From Bog-532 sp963720945 (GTDB lineage Bacteria; Actinomycetota; Actinomycetes; Streptosporangiales; Streptosporangiaceae): DNA of 64,000 bases. The stretch is taken from contig CAVRHH010000029.1 of the NCBI GenBank assembly GCA_963720945.1, positions 1,116,001 through 1,180,000 of the forward strand, written 5' to 3'. Position numbers and translations under genes: made by a program. Below the pieces are notes generated by a model that saw nothing but the letters and a program-made list of their open reading frames with translations, was not told where the DNA came from and ran no database searches. Below, in pieces: positions 1 through 9,235 of the stretch (its first letter is position 1; the number at the start of each line of letters is the position of its first letter).

Positions 1-1
1 C

Positions 2-255
2 GGCCAGCACGGCTTCACCGCTAGCGCTCAGCGCAACTACGGCGGCGGGCGATGCGTCTTCTGCGGATTCAGCCCCGCGTTCCGCGGTCAGAAGATGCTG
101 TCCGCTGACCACATCAAGCCATAGGAAAGCCTACGCACCAGGGGAACGACTCGACCCCGAAATGGCCTCGCCGCTTATCCCACGCCGCCTTCGACACCGG
201 CATGATCACCGTCAACGGCAGGTTGTGCATCCACCTCGCCGCTGATCACGGGGTG
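2..255 (+). pseudogene. HNH endonuclease remnant (decayed)
   Basis: Reading from base 2 gives a Cys-x-x-Cys pair (CVFCGF) followed by SADHIKP, the zinc knuckle and DHI core of McrA-type HNH endonucleases. It stops at a TAG at 122-124. The rest of the domain continues in other frames: an AYAPGERLDP-like stretch right after the stop, then HAAFDTGMITVNG from base 181, the usual C-terminal part of this fold. An extra A in what was probably a TGG Trp codon near 123 explains the stop and first shift, and another indel lies before 181. The 5' end lies outside the window. I judge it a pseudogene rather than a sequencing artefact because more than one lesion is needed. Confidence 0.7.
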
Positions 256-278
256 AAATTCGCTTTAAGTGCTCGACT

Positions 279-1133
279 TCAGCCGCCGTGGACCCTGTGT
301 CGCATCTCTACGTAACCGAACTCGGCTTGACGGCGCCGTTCTGGCGTGAAGTCTGCGCGCTTGAACTCAGTGCCGACCGTCGCCGGGTCCGGACTAGTGC
401 CGATTGGCGCGATCCCAGGCCGCGCGATGAGCTGTCGACTAAGCCTGATGAGGATGTCGAAGGCGAGGCTGAAGGAATGGGCCTTACAATCCCAGATCGA
501 AGTGAAGCCGAACGGGTCGGTGAATCGCTCACCCAAGATAATGGGACCAGTGTCCACGCCGGTGTCCACGTAGTGAGCGGTAGCTCCTGCCGAGCGGCGG
601 AAGCGTTCGAGGTCACGGTTGGCGGCGATCTGCTCGATGGCGAACATGCCGCGCGCGCCAGGCAGCACTGCGGAATGCGTGTTAACGACACGGGAGTGGG
701 TCAACTCGATCCACCAAGGTTCGAGAATCCGGTCCAAGAATACGAATATGAACAACTCACGCCCGCCGACGCACTGCCTGGTCAGCCATTCCCGCGCGCC
801 CTGACCGTTGATGTCAGGGCCTAGGAACCCTATCCAGTCATGGCCAGCCGGAGCCGGCGGCACACCAAACGCGGCAACCATGGCTCGGTCCGCCTCGTCG
901 AGGCCAGGATAGAGCCTTTCGAGTCGACTCCACGTAGGCCCGTCCAGCGTCTGCTGTTCGCGAAACTTTGAGTGAAACGCCTTACGGGCCAGGAGAAGTT
1001 CATCGGTCGGCTTGGTCGCCCCGAGGAGGACACCATTGCAGGCAGGTTCGGCTCCGAACTCCTCCTGCCATCGTGCGACAAGGTAGCTGGCATCGAAGGT
1101 GCCTTTGGTGAGAAGAATGAATTCGAAGGTCAA
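279..1133 (-). CDS. Formyltransferase-family protein
   Basis: A 284-residue protein of the formyl_trans_N (GART/methionyl-tRNA formyltransferase) fold. Residues 151-162 read NTHSAVLPGARG and residues 183-199 end in VDTGVDTGPII. Together they supply the Asn-x-His (N151, H153) and Asp (D194) that bind 10-formyltetrahydrofolate and catalyse formyl transfer in this family. The substrate is unknown; sugar-nucleotide amine formyltransferases and standalone homologues look alike. The start is a TTG with a GAGGGGAG ribosome site about 8 bases upstream. Codon use is visibly less GC-rich than downstream genes and the gene lies beside a broken HNH gene, suggesting acquisition. No partner gene is visible. 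Confidence 0.72.
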   Translation of the reverse strand: MTFEFILLTKGTFDASYLVARWQEEFGAEPACNGVLLGATKPTDELLLARKAFHSKFREQQTLDGPTWSRLERLYPGLDEADRAMVAAFGVPPAPAGHDWIGFLGPDINGQGAREWLTRQCVGGRELFIFVFLDRILEPWWIELTHSRVVNTHSAVLPGARGMFAIEQIAANRDLERFRRSAGATAHYVDTGVDTGPIILGERFTDPFGFTSIWDCKAHSFSLAFDILIRLSRQLIARPGIAPIGTSPDPATVGTEFKRADFTPERRRQAEFGYVEMRHRVHGG

Positions 1134-1721
1134 AGCTGCTTCTCCCCTCGGTGGGGCCGTGAGACACGTCCGGACATCCTTTGATGTCGCCGCATGGCAA
1201 GTGGCGGCGCAGACGCCGGATCTTCACTAGTAGCCAGACAGTGGCTTCAGGTCGTCGGCTTCGCCGTCCGCCCCGGCACCGGGCTTACTTCCGCTGAGGG
1301 AAAGACCTGCTCACCGCCATCCCGCTGAACGAGGCTCCACCCGCAGGGCCGGAAGTCGTTCCGCAGCTGCGTGAGGATATCACCATCACTGCCGAATGCC
1401 TTCTGCATGCCACCCAGTCATTCGCTCCAGCGCCCGCTGGCGCTTGTCTTAACATTCCAGTCCTGGCGGCGATACGTACTCGCTTCCGCCACCATCATCC
1501 ACAGCAGCGCCTTTGTCCACCAGCTGCAGCCTGAGCGGCCGGTCACGCTGCGCGCGTCCGTCTGGTGCCTTCGAGTTGAGCCGTCCACTCGATGACCAGT
1601 TGGCAAGCTGGCCGGACTGGGCAGGGATTGTTCTGCATCCCTATTTGCGAGGAAGTCTGGCCAAAGGTTGTGGTAGCCGCCGTTATGTGCCGCCGGCATT
1701 CACCTACTACGGTATGCCGTC
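1134..1721. other. Gene-poor stretch of 588 bases
   Basis: Only short overlapping frames occur on both strands and none resembles a known family. The GC content is lower than in the core genes, as in the formyltransferase gene next door. It may be eroded acquired DNA. I see no RNA gene, repeat or clear terminator in it. Confidence 0.4.
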
Positions 1722-2495
1722 ATGAGTGAGTATTTGCGGGGGCTGTTCTCGCTTGAGGAGCGGGTGGCGGTGGTGACCGGGGGGAGCTCGGGGATCGGGC
1801 GGGCCATGGGGACCGCGCTGGCGCGGGCGGGCGCGCGGGTTGTGCTGATCGCCCGCGGCGAGGCCGCCCTGCGGGAGACCACCGCGGCCGTGCGGGCGGC
1901 GGGCGGTGAGGCGGAATGGGTCAGCGCGGATCTCGCTGACCGGGCGGACGTCGCACGGGGGGCGGACCTCGCATCAGTCCCGTTCGGGCCGCCAGACATC
2001 CTGGTCAACTGCGCCGGCCTGAACCTGCGGCCGCCGTTGGACGAGCTGACCACGGCCGGCTGGGACCAGACCATGGCCGTCAACCTCACCGCGCCGTTCC
2101 TGCTCGGCCAGCGGTTCGGGCCCGGGATGGCCGCGCGCGGGTGGGGGCGGATCATCAATGTGACCTCGCAGCAGTCCCTGCGCGCCTTCGGCCACAGCGG
2201 CGGCTACGGCGCCTCGAAGGCCGGGCTGGCGGCGCTGACCCGGTCCCAGTCGGAGGCGTGGGCCAGCCGGGGCGTGTGCTGCAACGCCATCTGCCCCGGT
2301 TTCGTGGCCACGCCGCTGACTGCGCCGGTGGCCAGTGACCCGGAACGCCTCCTGGCGCTGGCCGCGCGCACGATGATCGGCCGGAACGGCGAGCCCGCCG
2401 ACTTCGAGGGCGCCGCCGTCTTCCTGGCCAGCCTGGCCAGCGGGTACGTCACCGGCCAGACCCTCTTCGTGGACGGCGGTTTCTCCGCCGCCTGA
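1722..2495 (+). CDS. SDR-family NAD(P)-dependent oxidoreductase
   Basis: A 257-residue classical short-chain dehydrogenase, the standard length. The cofactor motif TGGSSGIG lies at residues 19-26, the NAG motif at 97-99, and the catalytic set is Asn121, Ser149, Tyr162 and Lys166 (YGASK). The C-terminus ends in the common VDGGFSA signature. Overall resemblance is to gluconate 5-dehydrogenase and 3-oxoacyl-ACP reductase-like SDRs, but the substrate cannot be read from sequence. The ATG at 1722 gives the usual N-terminus just before the glycine-rich loop; no good ribosome site is seen. It stands alone, 61 bases before the topoisomerase gene, with no pathway partners. Confidence 0.85.
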   Translation: MSEYLRGLFSLEERVAVVTGGSSGIGRAMGTALARAGARVVLIARGEAALRETTAAVRAAGGEAEWVSADLADRADVARGADLASVPFGPPDILVNCAGLNLRPPLDELTTAGWDQTMAVNLTAPFLLGQRFGPGMAARGWGRIINVTSQQSLRAFGHSGGYGASKAGLAALTRSQSEAWASRGVCCNAICPGFVATPLTAPVASDPERLLALAARTMIGRNGEPADFEGAAVFLASLASGYVTGQTLFVDGGFSAA

Positions 2496-2556
2496 CCGGC
2501 CCGCTCCGGGCGAAACGCCGGGGGAAGTGACGTTTCTGGTCGCGGCGGGCGGCACA

Positions 2557-5118
2557 ATGGCGGACATGGCCCGACGCAGCGCACCCCCGCCCCCGCCGCC
2601 GGATTTCGAAGAGAACATCGTTGACATCGACGTCGCCGAGGAGATGCGGGGCAGCTACCTCGAGTACGCCTACTCGGTCATCTACCAGCGCGCGCTGCCG
2701 GACGCCCGGGACGGGCTCAAGCCGGTACAGCGGCGGATCCTGTACCAGATGAACGAGATGGGGCTGCGGCCCGACCGCGGGCACGTCAAGTGCGCCCGCG
2801 TCGTCGGCGAGGTGATGGGCCGCCTGCACCCGCACGGGGACAGCGCCATCTACGACGCCCTGGTGCGGCTGGGCCAGCCGTGGGTGATGCGGCTGCCGCT
2901 GGTGGACCCGCACGGCAACTTCGGCTCGCTCGGCGGCGAGGACCCCGCCGCCGCCATGCGGTACACCGAGGCGCGGCTGACCGCCGCGGCGATGGAGATG
3001 GTCGCCGGGATCGACGAGGACACCGTCGACTTCCAGCCGAACTACGACGGCCAGGAGAACGAGCCCTCGGTGCTGCCCGCCGCGCTGCCGAACCTGCTGG
3101 TCAACGGCGCCTCCGGGATCGCGGTGGGGATGGCGACCAACATGGCGCCGCACAACCTCGGCGAGGTCATCGCGGCGGTGCGGCACCTGATCAGGCACCC
3201 CGACGCGAGCCTCGACGCGCTGATGCGCTTCGTGCCCGGGCCGGACCTGCCGACCGGCGGGAAGATCGTGGGCCTGGAGGGCATCCGGGAGGCGTACGAG
3301 AGCGGCCGCGGGATCTTCCGCACCCGGGCCACCTGCCGGATCGAGCAGATCACGCCGCGGCGGACCGGGATCGTGGTCTCCGAGCTGCCCTACGGCGTGG
3401 GGCCGGAGAAGGTCATCGCGCGGATCAAGGACCTGGTGCAGGCCAAGAAGCTCACCGGGATCGCCGACGTGAAGGACCTCACCGACCGGCACCGCGGCCT
3501 GCAGCTCGTGATCGAGATCCGCAGTGGCTTCCACCCCGAGGCGGTGCTGGCCGAGCTGTACCGGCTGACGCCGATGGAAGAGACGTTCGGCATCAACAAC
3601 GTCGCCCTGGTCGACGGGCAGCCCCGCGTGCTCGGCCTGCGCGAGATGCTGAGCATCTACGTGGACCACCGCATCGAGGTCGTCCGGCGGCGCAGCGAGT
3701 TCCGGCGGCGCAAGCGCGAGGACCGGCTGCACCTGGTCGACGGCCTGATGATTGCCCTGCTCGACATCGACGAGGTGATCGGCGTCATCCGGTCCAGCGA
3801 CGACTCCGCGGCCGCCAAGCAGCGGCTGATCGCGGTGTTCGAGCTGTCCGAGATCCAGGCGCAGTACATCCTGGACACCCCGCTGCGCCGGCTCACCCGC
3901 TACGACCGGCTCGAGCTGGAGCGGGAACGGGACACGCTGCGGCGCGAGATCGCCGAGCTGACCGAGATCCTGTCCTCGGATGAGAAGCTCCGGGATGTCG
4001 TCTCCGCTGAGCTGGCCGACATCGCCAAGCGGTTCGGCACGCCGCGGCGCACCGTCCTGCTGGAAGGCAACGGGGCCGCGCTGACCGCGGCGGTACCGCT
4101 GGAGGTGGCCGATGACCCGTGCACGGTGCTGCTGTCCTCGACCGGGCTGCTGGCCCGGACCGCTCCCGGCGCCGCGGACAGCCTGGACGACGGCGGCGGC
4201 GCGGAGGGGCGGGCCGCGCACGACGTGATCGTGTCCAGCGCGCCGGCCACCGTGCGCGGCACCATCGGCGCCGTGACGTCGGCCGGGCGGATGCTCAAGC
4301 TGAGCGTGCTGGAGTTCCCGGCGCTGCCGCCCAGCGCGCAGTTCCCCGGGCTGTCCGGCGGCACGCCGGTCGGGGAGTACGCGACGCTGGAGGCCGGTGA
4401 GAAGGTCGTGGCGCTGGCGTCGGTGGACACCCCGCAGGCCGGGCTGGCCCTCGGCACCGCCTCCGGCGTGGTCAAGCGCGTGCTGCCGGACTACCCGCAG
4501 GCCCGGGACGAGTTCGAGGTCATCGCGCTGAAGGACGACGACCGGGTGGTCGGCGCGGTCCAGCTCCGCGATGAGTCCCACGACCTCGTGTTCGTCAGCA
4601 GCGACGCCCAGCTGCTGCGCTTCCCGGCGTCGGCGGTCCGGCCGCAGGGGCGCCTTGCGGGCGGGATGGCGGGCATCAGGCTGTCCCCGCGGGCCTCGGC
4701 CGTGTGGTTCGGCGCGGTTGACCCGGCGGGGGCCGGCCCCGGCGCGGGCGACGTGAGTGATGACGCGAGCGGGCCTGGCGAGCCGGGCGGCGCTGTGGTG
4801 GTCACCGTGGCCGGGAGCGCCGGCGCCCTGCCCGGGACCGCTGCCGGGAGCGTGAAGGTCAGCCCGTACGCCGAGTTCCCGCCGAAGGGCCGGGCCACCG
4901 GCGGCGTGCGATGCCACCGGTTCCTGAAGGGCGAGGACGAGCTGATCCTGGCCTGGGCCGGCCCCGGGCCCGCGCTCGGGGCGACCGAGGCGGGCGGGCC
5001 GGTAGAGCTGCCGGGGCCGTTCGGCCGGCGGGACGGCTCGGGGGCCGGCCTGAGCCAGCCGCTGGCCGCCGTCGGCGGCACCCTGACCGCGGAGACCGAG
5101 CAGGCCCCGCTCTCCTAA
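2557..5118 (+). CDS. parC: Type IIA DNA topoisomerase subunit A (topoisomerase IV-like)
   Basis: The breakage-reunion subunit of a type II topoisomerase that decatenates and relaxes DNA. The winged-helix part carries YAYSVIYQRALPDARDGLKP and the catalytic tyrosine is in AMRYTEAR (codon at 2962-2964). A coiled-coil tower and a degenerate beta-pinwheel C-terminal domain follow. That domain lacks the GyrA box QRRGGKG, which favours a topoisomerase IV-like or second GyrA-like subunit over true gyrase A. The B subunit is encoded at 6766-8919 on the other strand. I place the start at ATG 2557; ATG 2566 or GTG 2527 are also possible because no strong ribosome site decides. The low-complexity PAPPPPPP-like start is normal for this group. 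Confidence 0.9.
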   Translation: MADMARRSAPPPPPPDFEENIVDIDVAEEMRGSYLEYAYSVIYQRALPDARDGLKPVQRRILYQMNEMGLRPDRGHVKCARVVGEVMGRLHPHGDSAIYDALVRLGQPWVMRLPLVDPHGNFGSLGGEDPAAAMRYTEARLTAAAMEMVAGIDEDTVDFQPNYDGQENEPSVLPAALPNLLVNGASGIAVGMATNMAPHNLGEVIAAVRHLIRHPDASLDALMRFVPGPDLPTGGKIVGLEGIREAYESGRGIFRTRATCRIEQITPRRTGIVVSELPYGVGPEKVIARIKDLVQAKKLTGIADVKDLTDRHRGLQLVIEIRSGFHPEAVLAELYRLTPMEETFGINNVALVDGQPRVLGLREMLSIYVDHRIEVVRRRSEFRRRKREDRLHLVDGLMIALLDIDEVIGVIRSSDDSAAAKQRLIAVFELSEIQAQYILDTPLRRLTRYDRLELERERDTLRREIAELTEILSSDEKLRDVVSAELADIAKRFGTPRRTVLLEGNGAALTAAVPLEVADDPCTVLLSSTGLLARTAPGAADSLDDGGGAEGRAAHDVIVSSAPATVRGTIGAVTSAGRMLKLSVLEFPALPPSAQFPGLSGGTPVGEYATLEAGEKVVALASVDTPQAGLALGTASGVVKRVLPDYPQARDEFEVIALKDDDRVVGAVQLRDESHDLVFVSSDAQLLRFPASAVRPQGRLAGGMAGIRLSPRASAVWFGAVDPAGAGPGAGDVSDDASGPGEPGGAVVVTVAGSAGALPGTAAGSVKVSPYAEFPPKGRATGGVRCHRFLKGEDELILAWAGPGPALGATEAGGPVELPGPFGRRDGSGAGLSQPLAAVGGTLTAETEQAPLS

Positions 5119-5128
5119 CCCAGGGCTC

Positions 5129-5144
5129 GCCTGGATTCCCAGGC
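5129..5144 (+). terminator. Possible hairpin terminator after topoisomerase subunit A
   Basis: A GCCTGG/CCAGGC stem with a four-base loop lies 10 bases after the stop codon at 5118. There is no T-tract, which is common for actinobacterial terminators. Confidence 0.35.
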
Positions 5145-5195
5145 AGGCGGCGTTTCCCGGCGGCACAGCGGGCGCGGCCCGGGCGCGCCTCGGTG

Positions 5196-5690
5196 CTAAC
5201 CGGCAGGGCGCTGGCCGTCGGGTCCGAGGAACCGGTAGCCACCCATCAGGCCGGGGTGAAGGCAGATGAGCTGACCGGTACCGCTACCGACCGGCCAGGG
5301 CGGCAGCACCCGGTGATAGCGGGCCACGTCACCCTGGTCACGGATCAGGCCGGCATTACCGGTGACGGTAACCCGCCAGCCCGCGAAAGTCTCCGGGTCG
5401 ATCACGTCGGCCTCGTAGGCGAGAACGACTTTCCCGGCTACCGCCGGTGAAATGACGGGCGGCCGGCCGTGAGTCCTGATGATGATGTCACCGTCATCGA
5501 TCACGTGGCTCACCAGCTGAATGCCGGGCAGAGCACGATCGCGATAGGCAATCCGGCCGACATGAACCGTCTCCAGCAGACCCAGCACGTCGCAGCTGCT
5601 GACAGGTCTGAGCCGGTCAGCGGGGTCGGCGTCCGCCTGAGCCTCTTTCAGCCCATAGCGGGACGGGAACGCGCCGGGAGAGAGTTCCAC
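5196..5690 (-). CDS. Pyridoxamine 5'-phosphate oxidase-like protein
   Basis: About 164 residues with the split-barrel flavin- or F420-binding fold. The pattern around VSSCDVLGLLETVHVGRIAY, then a strand with IDDGDIIIRTHG and a VVLAYEADVIDPETFAGW block, is typical of small actinobacterial PNPOx-like proteins of unknown substrate. The GTG at 5690 was chosen as the first start just before the conserved region; an AGAGGG site is rather far away (about 13 bases), so the start is uncertain and the open frame continues upstream. It sits between the two topoisomerase genes with no evident functional link. A second, larger PNPOx-like gene lies at 58056-58886. Confidence 0.7.
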   Translation of the reverse strand: MELSPGAFPSRYGLKEAQADADPADRLRPVSSCDVLGLLETVHVGRIAYRDRALPGIQLVSHVIDDGDIIIRTHGRPPVISPAVAGKVVLAYEADVIDPETFAGWRVTVTGNAGLIRDQGDVARYHRVLPPWPVGSGTGQLICLHPGLMGGYRFLGPDGQRPAG

Positions 5691-5767
5691 GCGACCAAGT
5701 ATGCCCTCTTGACAGGCTCCCAGAAACGGCCATCGGTGACCAGACGCTATTGTCCACACTCGTATCG

Positions 5768-6154
5768 CTACCGGAATCGTGCTCCGTGCGGGGCGGCGCC
5801 GTACGGGGCTTGGTGGGGCACGACCGGTGGCATCCCGCCGAGGGCGGCGCTGGCGGCGACGGCCAGGGCAGCGAGCAGGTCCTGCTGGCCACCGGTGGGC
5901 TGATCGGCGAGTTCCCAGCTGCGGACGACGGCGAGCCCCGCCTCCCCCGGGTCGAACACGTCGCCGCGGAAGCATCCGGCACAGGCCAGTTCTTCCAGGT
6001 CAGGGTGGGTGTCGGGGAGCCTCTCGATACAGGACGCGGCGTCCAGCAGGGCCAGGACACTACGCGCGACCCGGATGGCGCCGAGGCCCGGGCTGGCCAG
6101 CCGCCACCGTGCCTGGGCCCGCAGGTACTGAGCAACCATCATCGTTCTTGTCAC
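5768..6154 (-). CDS. Small hypothetical protein
   Basis: A 128-residue frame with an actinobacterial look: a helical Ala/Leu-rich N-terminal half (VARSVLALLDAASCIERLPD), an acidic middle with two cysteines (ACAGCF), and a hydrophobic segment LLAALAVAASAALGG near the C-terminus that could be one membrane helix. The GTG at 6154 and ATGs at 6142 and 6139 are all possible starts and no clear ribosome site selects one. I do not recognise a family. Its 3' end lies upstream of the start of the PNPOx-like gene on the same strand, so the two could be cotranscribed. Confidence 0.45.
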   Translation of the reverse strand: MTRTMMVAQYLRAQARWRLASPGLGAIRVARSVLALLDAASCIERLPDTHPDLEELACAGCFRGDVFDPGEAGLAVVRSWELADQPTGGQQDLLAALAVAASAALGGMPPVVPHQAPYGAAPHGARFR

Positions 6155-6314
6155 GAATAGTCATCGTACTCAATACTAAGAGTGACCGGACCTTAACGCT
6201 GCACCGGGCCTCAGAGAGCGTTGAGAGCCGGGCATGTGGTTACGGCCAGGCGCGCTGCGGATTCTTCATGACACAGAGGGCCGAATGGCGGCCCGCTGGG
6301 GAAGGGAGGCCTGT

Positions 6315-6575
6315 ATGCCGTCCGAAAGGGGCGTGCTGCTGCGCCGCGCCGTCGTCACCGCTCTCCTCGCCGGGGGCGTGGGGGCGGGCGCGGCGACCGT
6401 CGCCATCGCGGCTACGCACGGCAGCACCCCGTCGGCGTCGACGACGGCCACCACGCCGTCCACATCGCCGTCAACGGCGCCGTCGGCGAAGCCGACGCAC
6501 AACTGCCCGAACATGGGCAGCCACGCGCGGGGAAGCTCGAGTACGAGCGGCCTGCCCGCGGGGCCTGGCCAGTAA
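6315..6575 (+). CDS. Small Ser/Thr-rich exported or membrane-anchored protein
   Basis: An 86-residue protein. Start at ATG 6315 is supported by GGGAGG five bases upstream, better than in-frame starts further 5'. Residues 1-30 have a basic n-region (ERGVLLRR) and a hydrophobic helix (AVVTALLAGGVGAGAATVAIAA), a signal peptide or membrane anchor. The rest is a low-complexity Ser/Thr/Pro/Ala tail as found in cell-envelope linkers, ending in a short Gly/Ser stretch with one cysteine. No catalytic domain. It is convergent with the topoisomerase B gene. Confidence 0.55.
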   Translation: MPSERGVLLRRAVVTALLAGGVGAGAATVAIAATHGSTPSASTTATTPSTSPSTAPSAKPTHNCPNMGSHARGSSSTSGLPAGPGQ

Positions 6576-6765
6576 GGGCGGCTGAGCCGTCGCTGCTCCG
6601 TCGGCACGCAGCGGTTGCCGGCCCGATGCGGGCCAGCCGGGCAGGCACGCCGCCCGGCTGGCCTTCCCCGGGCGCCCGTGCCGCTCACCGGGTAGCGAGG
6701 GGCCCGGCGGCTCAGGGAGTCCGGACGGCCCGGACAACCGCGGGGCCGGTCAGATGTCGATACGG

Positions 6766-8919
6766 TCAGATGTCGATACGGGAGGGGTCGAGCTCGGCGG
6801 CACCGCCGACGATGAAGTCGCGGCGCGGGGCGACCTCGGAGCCCATCAGCAGGCTGAACATGTCGCCCGCCACGGTGGCGTCCTCGATCCTGATCCGGCG
6901 CAGCGTGCGGCGCTGCGGGTCCATGGTGGTCTCCGCGAGCTGGCCGGCGTCCATCTCACCCAGGCCCTTGTACCGCTGGACCGGCTCCTTCCACCGCTGG
7001 CCGCGGCGCTCCAGGTCCAGCAGCATGCGCCGCAGCTCCGCGTCGGAGTACGTGTAGGAGTACTTCTGCTGGCCCTTTCGCGGGCTGGACAGCTCGACGC
7101 GGTGTAGCGGCGGCACGGCGGCGAACACCCGGCCCGCGTCCAGCAGCGGCCGCAGGTAACGGTAGAACAGGGTGAGCAGCAGGGTCCGGATATGCGCGCC
7201 GTCCACGTCCGCGTCGGCCATGAAGATGACCCGCTGGTAGCGCGCCGCGTCCAGGTTGAACGCCGAGCCGGAACCGGCCCCGATGACCTGGATGATCGAC
7301 GCGCACTCGGCGTTCTTGAGCATGTCGGCGAGGGACGCCTTCTGCACGTTGAGGATCTTGCCGCGGATCGGCAGCAGCGCCTGGAACTCGGAGTTCCGGG
7401 CGAGCTTGGCCGTGCCGAGCGCCGAGTCACCCTCGACGATGAACAGCTCACTGCGATCGTCGGCGGTGCGGCAGTCGACCAGCTTGGCCGGGAGCGACGA
7501 GCTGGCCAGCGCGGACTTGCGGCGCTGGTTTTCCCGGTGCTCACGCGCGGCCACCCGGGCCTTGGCGGCCGAGATGATCTTCTCCAGCAGGGCCCGGGAC
7601 TGCTGCTTGCCGGCCCGGCTGCGGGCCTCGAAGAAGTCACGCAGGCTCGCCGCGACCACCTGGGACACGATCCGGGAGGCGGCGGGAGTGCCGAGCACCT
7701 CCTTGGTCTGCCCCTCGAACTGCGGCTCGGGCAGCCGGACCGTGACGATCGCGGTCATCCCCTCGAGCACGTCCTCCTTGGTGACGGGCTCGTCGCCGTT
7801 CTTCAGCAGGCGCGCCGCGCGGAGCTGCTCGTTGATCGTGCGGACCAGCGCGCGGTCGAAGCCGGACACGTGCGTACCGCCGTGCGGCGTGGCGATCACG
7901 TTGACGAACGAGCGGGTGACGGTGTCGTAGCCGTTCACCCACCGCACGGCCACGTCGACCTCGAGCTCGCGCTCGACCTCGGTGGGCGTCATGTGGCCGC
8001 GGTCGTCCAGCACGGGCACGGTCTCGGTGAAGTGCCCCGACCCGACCAGCCGCAGCACGTCGGTGACCGGCTCGCCCTCCGCCAGATGCTCGCAGAACTC
8101 GCTGATGCCGCCGTCGAAGCGGAATTCCGCCGCACGGGGACCCGCGGGGGCGGCGGCCTCTCCCGGGCCGACCGGCCCGGCGCTCGCGGCGGGGCGCTCG
8201 TCGCGGATGCTGATGGCCAGGCCCGGCACGAGGTAGGCCGTCTGGCGGGCCCGTTCGGTGATGGCGGTGAAGCTGAACGTCGCGTCGCGCAGGAAGACCT
8301 GGCGGTCGGGCCAGAACCGGGTCCGGGTGCCGGTGACCTTCTTCGCGACGCGGCGGATCTGGCGCAGCCCGCCCCGCCGGGTGAAGCTGGCCCCGGGGCT
8401 GGGCTCGCCGTTATCCGTGAACTCGCCGGTGACCCCGCGGCGGAAGCTGGCCGCCCAGGTGTGGCCGCCCCGGTCCACCTCGATGTCCAGCCGCGCGGCC
8501 AGGGCGTTGACCACCGACGCCCCGACGCCGTGCAGGCCGCCGGAGGCGGTGTAGGAGCCGTTACCGAACTTGCCGCCCGCGTGCAGCCGCGTCATGACCA
8601 GCTCGACCCCGGTGAGCTTGGTCTTCGGCTCGACGTCGACAGGGATGCCGCGGCCGTTGTCGCGGACCTCGGCGGACCCGTCGGCGTGCAGCACGACCTC
8701 GATCCGCGAGCAGTACCCGGCCAGCGCCTCATCGACGGAGTTGTCGAAGATCTCCCAGAGGCAGTGCTGCAGCCCGCGGCCGTCGGTGGAGCCGATGTAC
8801 ATGCCGGGCCGTTTGCGTACCGCGTCCAGGCCCTCCAGCACGGAAAGATGCCGGGCGGTGTAGCCGCCTGCGTCGGCAGTCGCCGCGGACGGGTCAGGGG
8901 CGGCGGCAAGCGTGGTCAC
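6766..8919 (-). CDS. parE: Type IIA DNA topoisomerase subunit B (topoisomerase IV-like)
   Basis: The 717-residue ATPase subunit that drives strand passage with the subunit A encoded at 2557-5118. The GHKL ATPase core shows EIFDNSVDEA (residues 56-65), DNGRGIP (87-93) and GGLHGVG (127-133). The transducer domain follows. The TOPRIM metal site starts with EGDSA (Glu496) and continues with the DVDGAHI motif; the C-terminus has the conserved QRYKGLGEM. Length and absence of the long GyrB insertion fit ParE or actinobacterial second GyrB proteins. The start is a GTG with GGAG about 11 bases upstream. The A and B genes face each other rather than forming the usual operon. Confidence 0.92.
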   Translation of the reverse strand: MTTLAAAPDPSAATADAGGYTARHLSVLEGLDAVRKRPGMYIGSTDGRGLQHCLWEIFDNSVDEALAGYCSRIEVVLHADGSAEVRDNGRGIPVDVEPKTKLTGVELVMTRLHAGGKFGNGSYTASGGLHGVGASVVNALAARLDIEVDRGGHTWAASFRRGVTGEFTDNGEPSPGASFTRRGGLRQIRRVAKKVTGTRTRFWPDRQVFLRDATFSFTAITERARQTAYLVPGLAISIRDERPAASAGPVGPGEAAAPAGPRAAEFRFDGGISEFCEHLAEGEPVTDVLRLVGSGHFTETVPVLDDRGHMTPTEVERELEVDVAVRWVNGYDTVTRSFVNVIATPHGGTHVSGFDRALVRTINEQLRAARLLKNGDEPVTKEDVLEGMTAIVTVRLPEPQFEGQTKEVLGTPAASRIVSQVVAASLRDFFEARSRAGKQQSRALLEKIISAAKARVAAREHRENQRRKSALASSSLPAKLVDCRTADDRSELFIVEGDSALGTAKLARNSEFQALLPIRGKILNVQKASLADMLKNAECASIIQVIGAGSGSAFNLDAARYQRVIFMADADVDGAHIRTLLLTLFYRYLRPLLDAGRVFAAVPPLHRVELSSPRKGQQKYSYTYSDAELRRMLLDLERRGQRWKEPVQRYKGLGEMDAGQLAETTMDPQRRTLRRIRIEDATVAGDMFSLLMGSEVAPRRDFIVGGAAELDPSRIDI

Positions 8920-9235
8920 GGGCGGCGGATCTCCTTCACTGGGCGCAACACGGGTTAGAACACCCCTTCGCAGAGTAGCCCGCTACGCCGGATGCTGTCC
9001 CCAGGCACGCCGCATCCCGGGGTACGCAAAGGCCATCCGGGTACGCAAAAGGCCGCATATCACCCGGCGGGCCGCTTCAGTGTGATTTCGGACGCGATCT
9101 TTCGCTGTCGGCGTACGCGGCGCCGGGGGGGGAAGGCTGACGCATGGGTAAGTGTTGTGCTGTGCTGTAGGTACAGCGCAGATCACGAGCCAGCCGGATA
9201 TGAGAAGCCGGAGGCACAAGGCGAGGAAGGCGACG
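8920..9235. other. Divergent intergenic region with short direct repeats
   Basis: The 316 bases separate the topoisomerase B start from the DUF7455-type gene and should hold both promoters. GGTACGCAAAGGCC at 9021-9034 recurs nearly unchanged as GGTACGCAAAAGGCC at 9040-9054, about two helical turns apart, and could be a tandem protein-binding site. I could not assign -10 and -35 boxes with confidence. Confidence 0.4.

Noticed and set aside
1418..1699. Transposase fragment on the minus strand
   Set aside because: A 93-residue frame with several Trp residues looked transposase-like, but no DDE or other motif could be identified.
2449..5166. A 905-residue minus-strand ORF opposite parC
   Set aside because: High GC leaves antisense frames open; the translation is low-complexity and has no family resemblance, while parC is clear on the plus strand.
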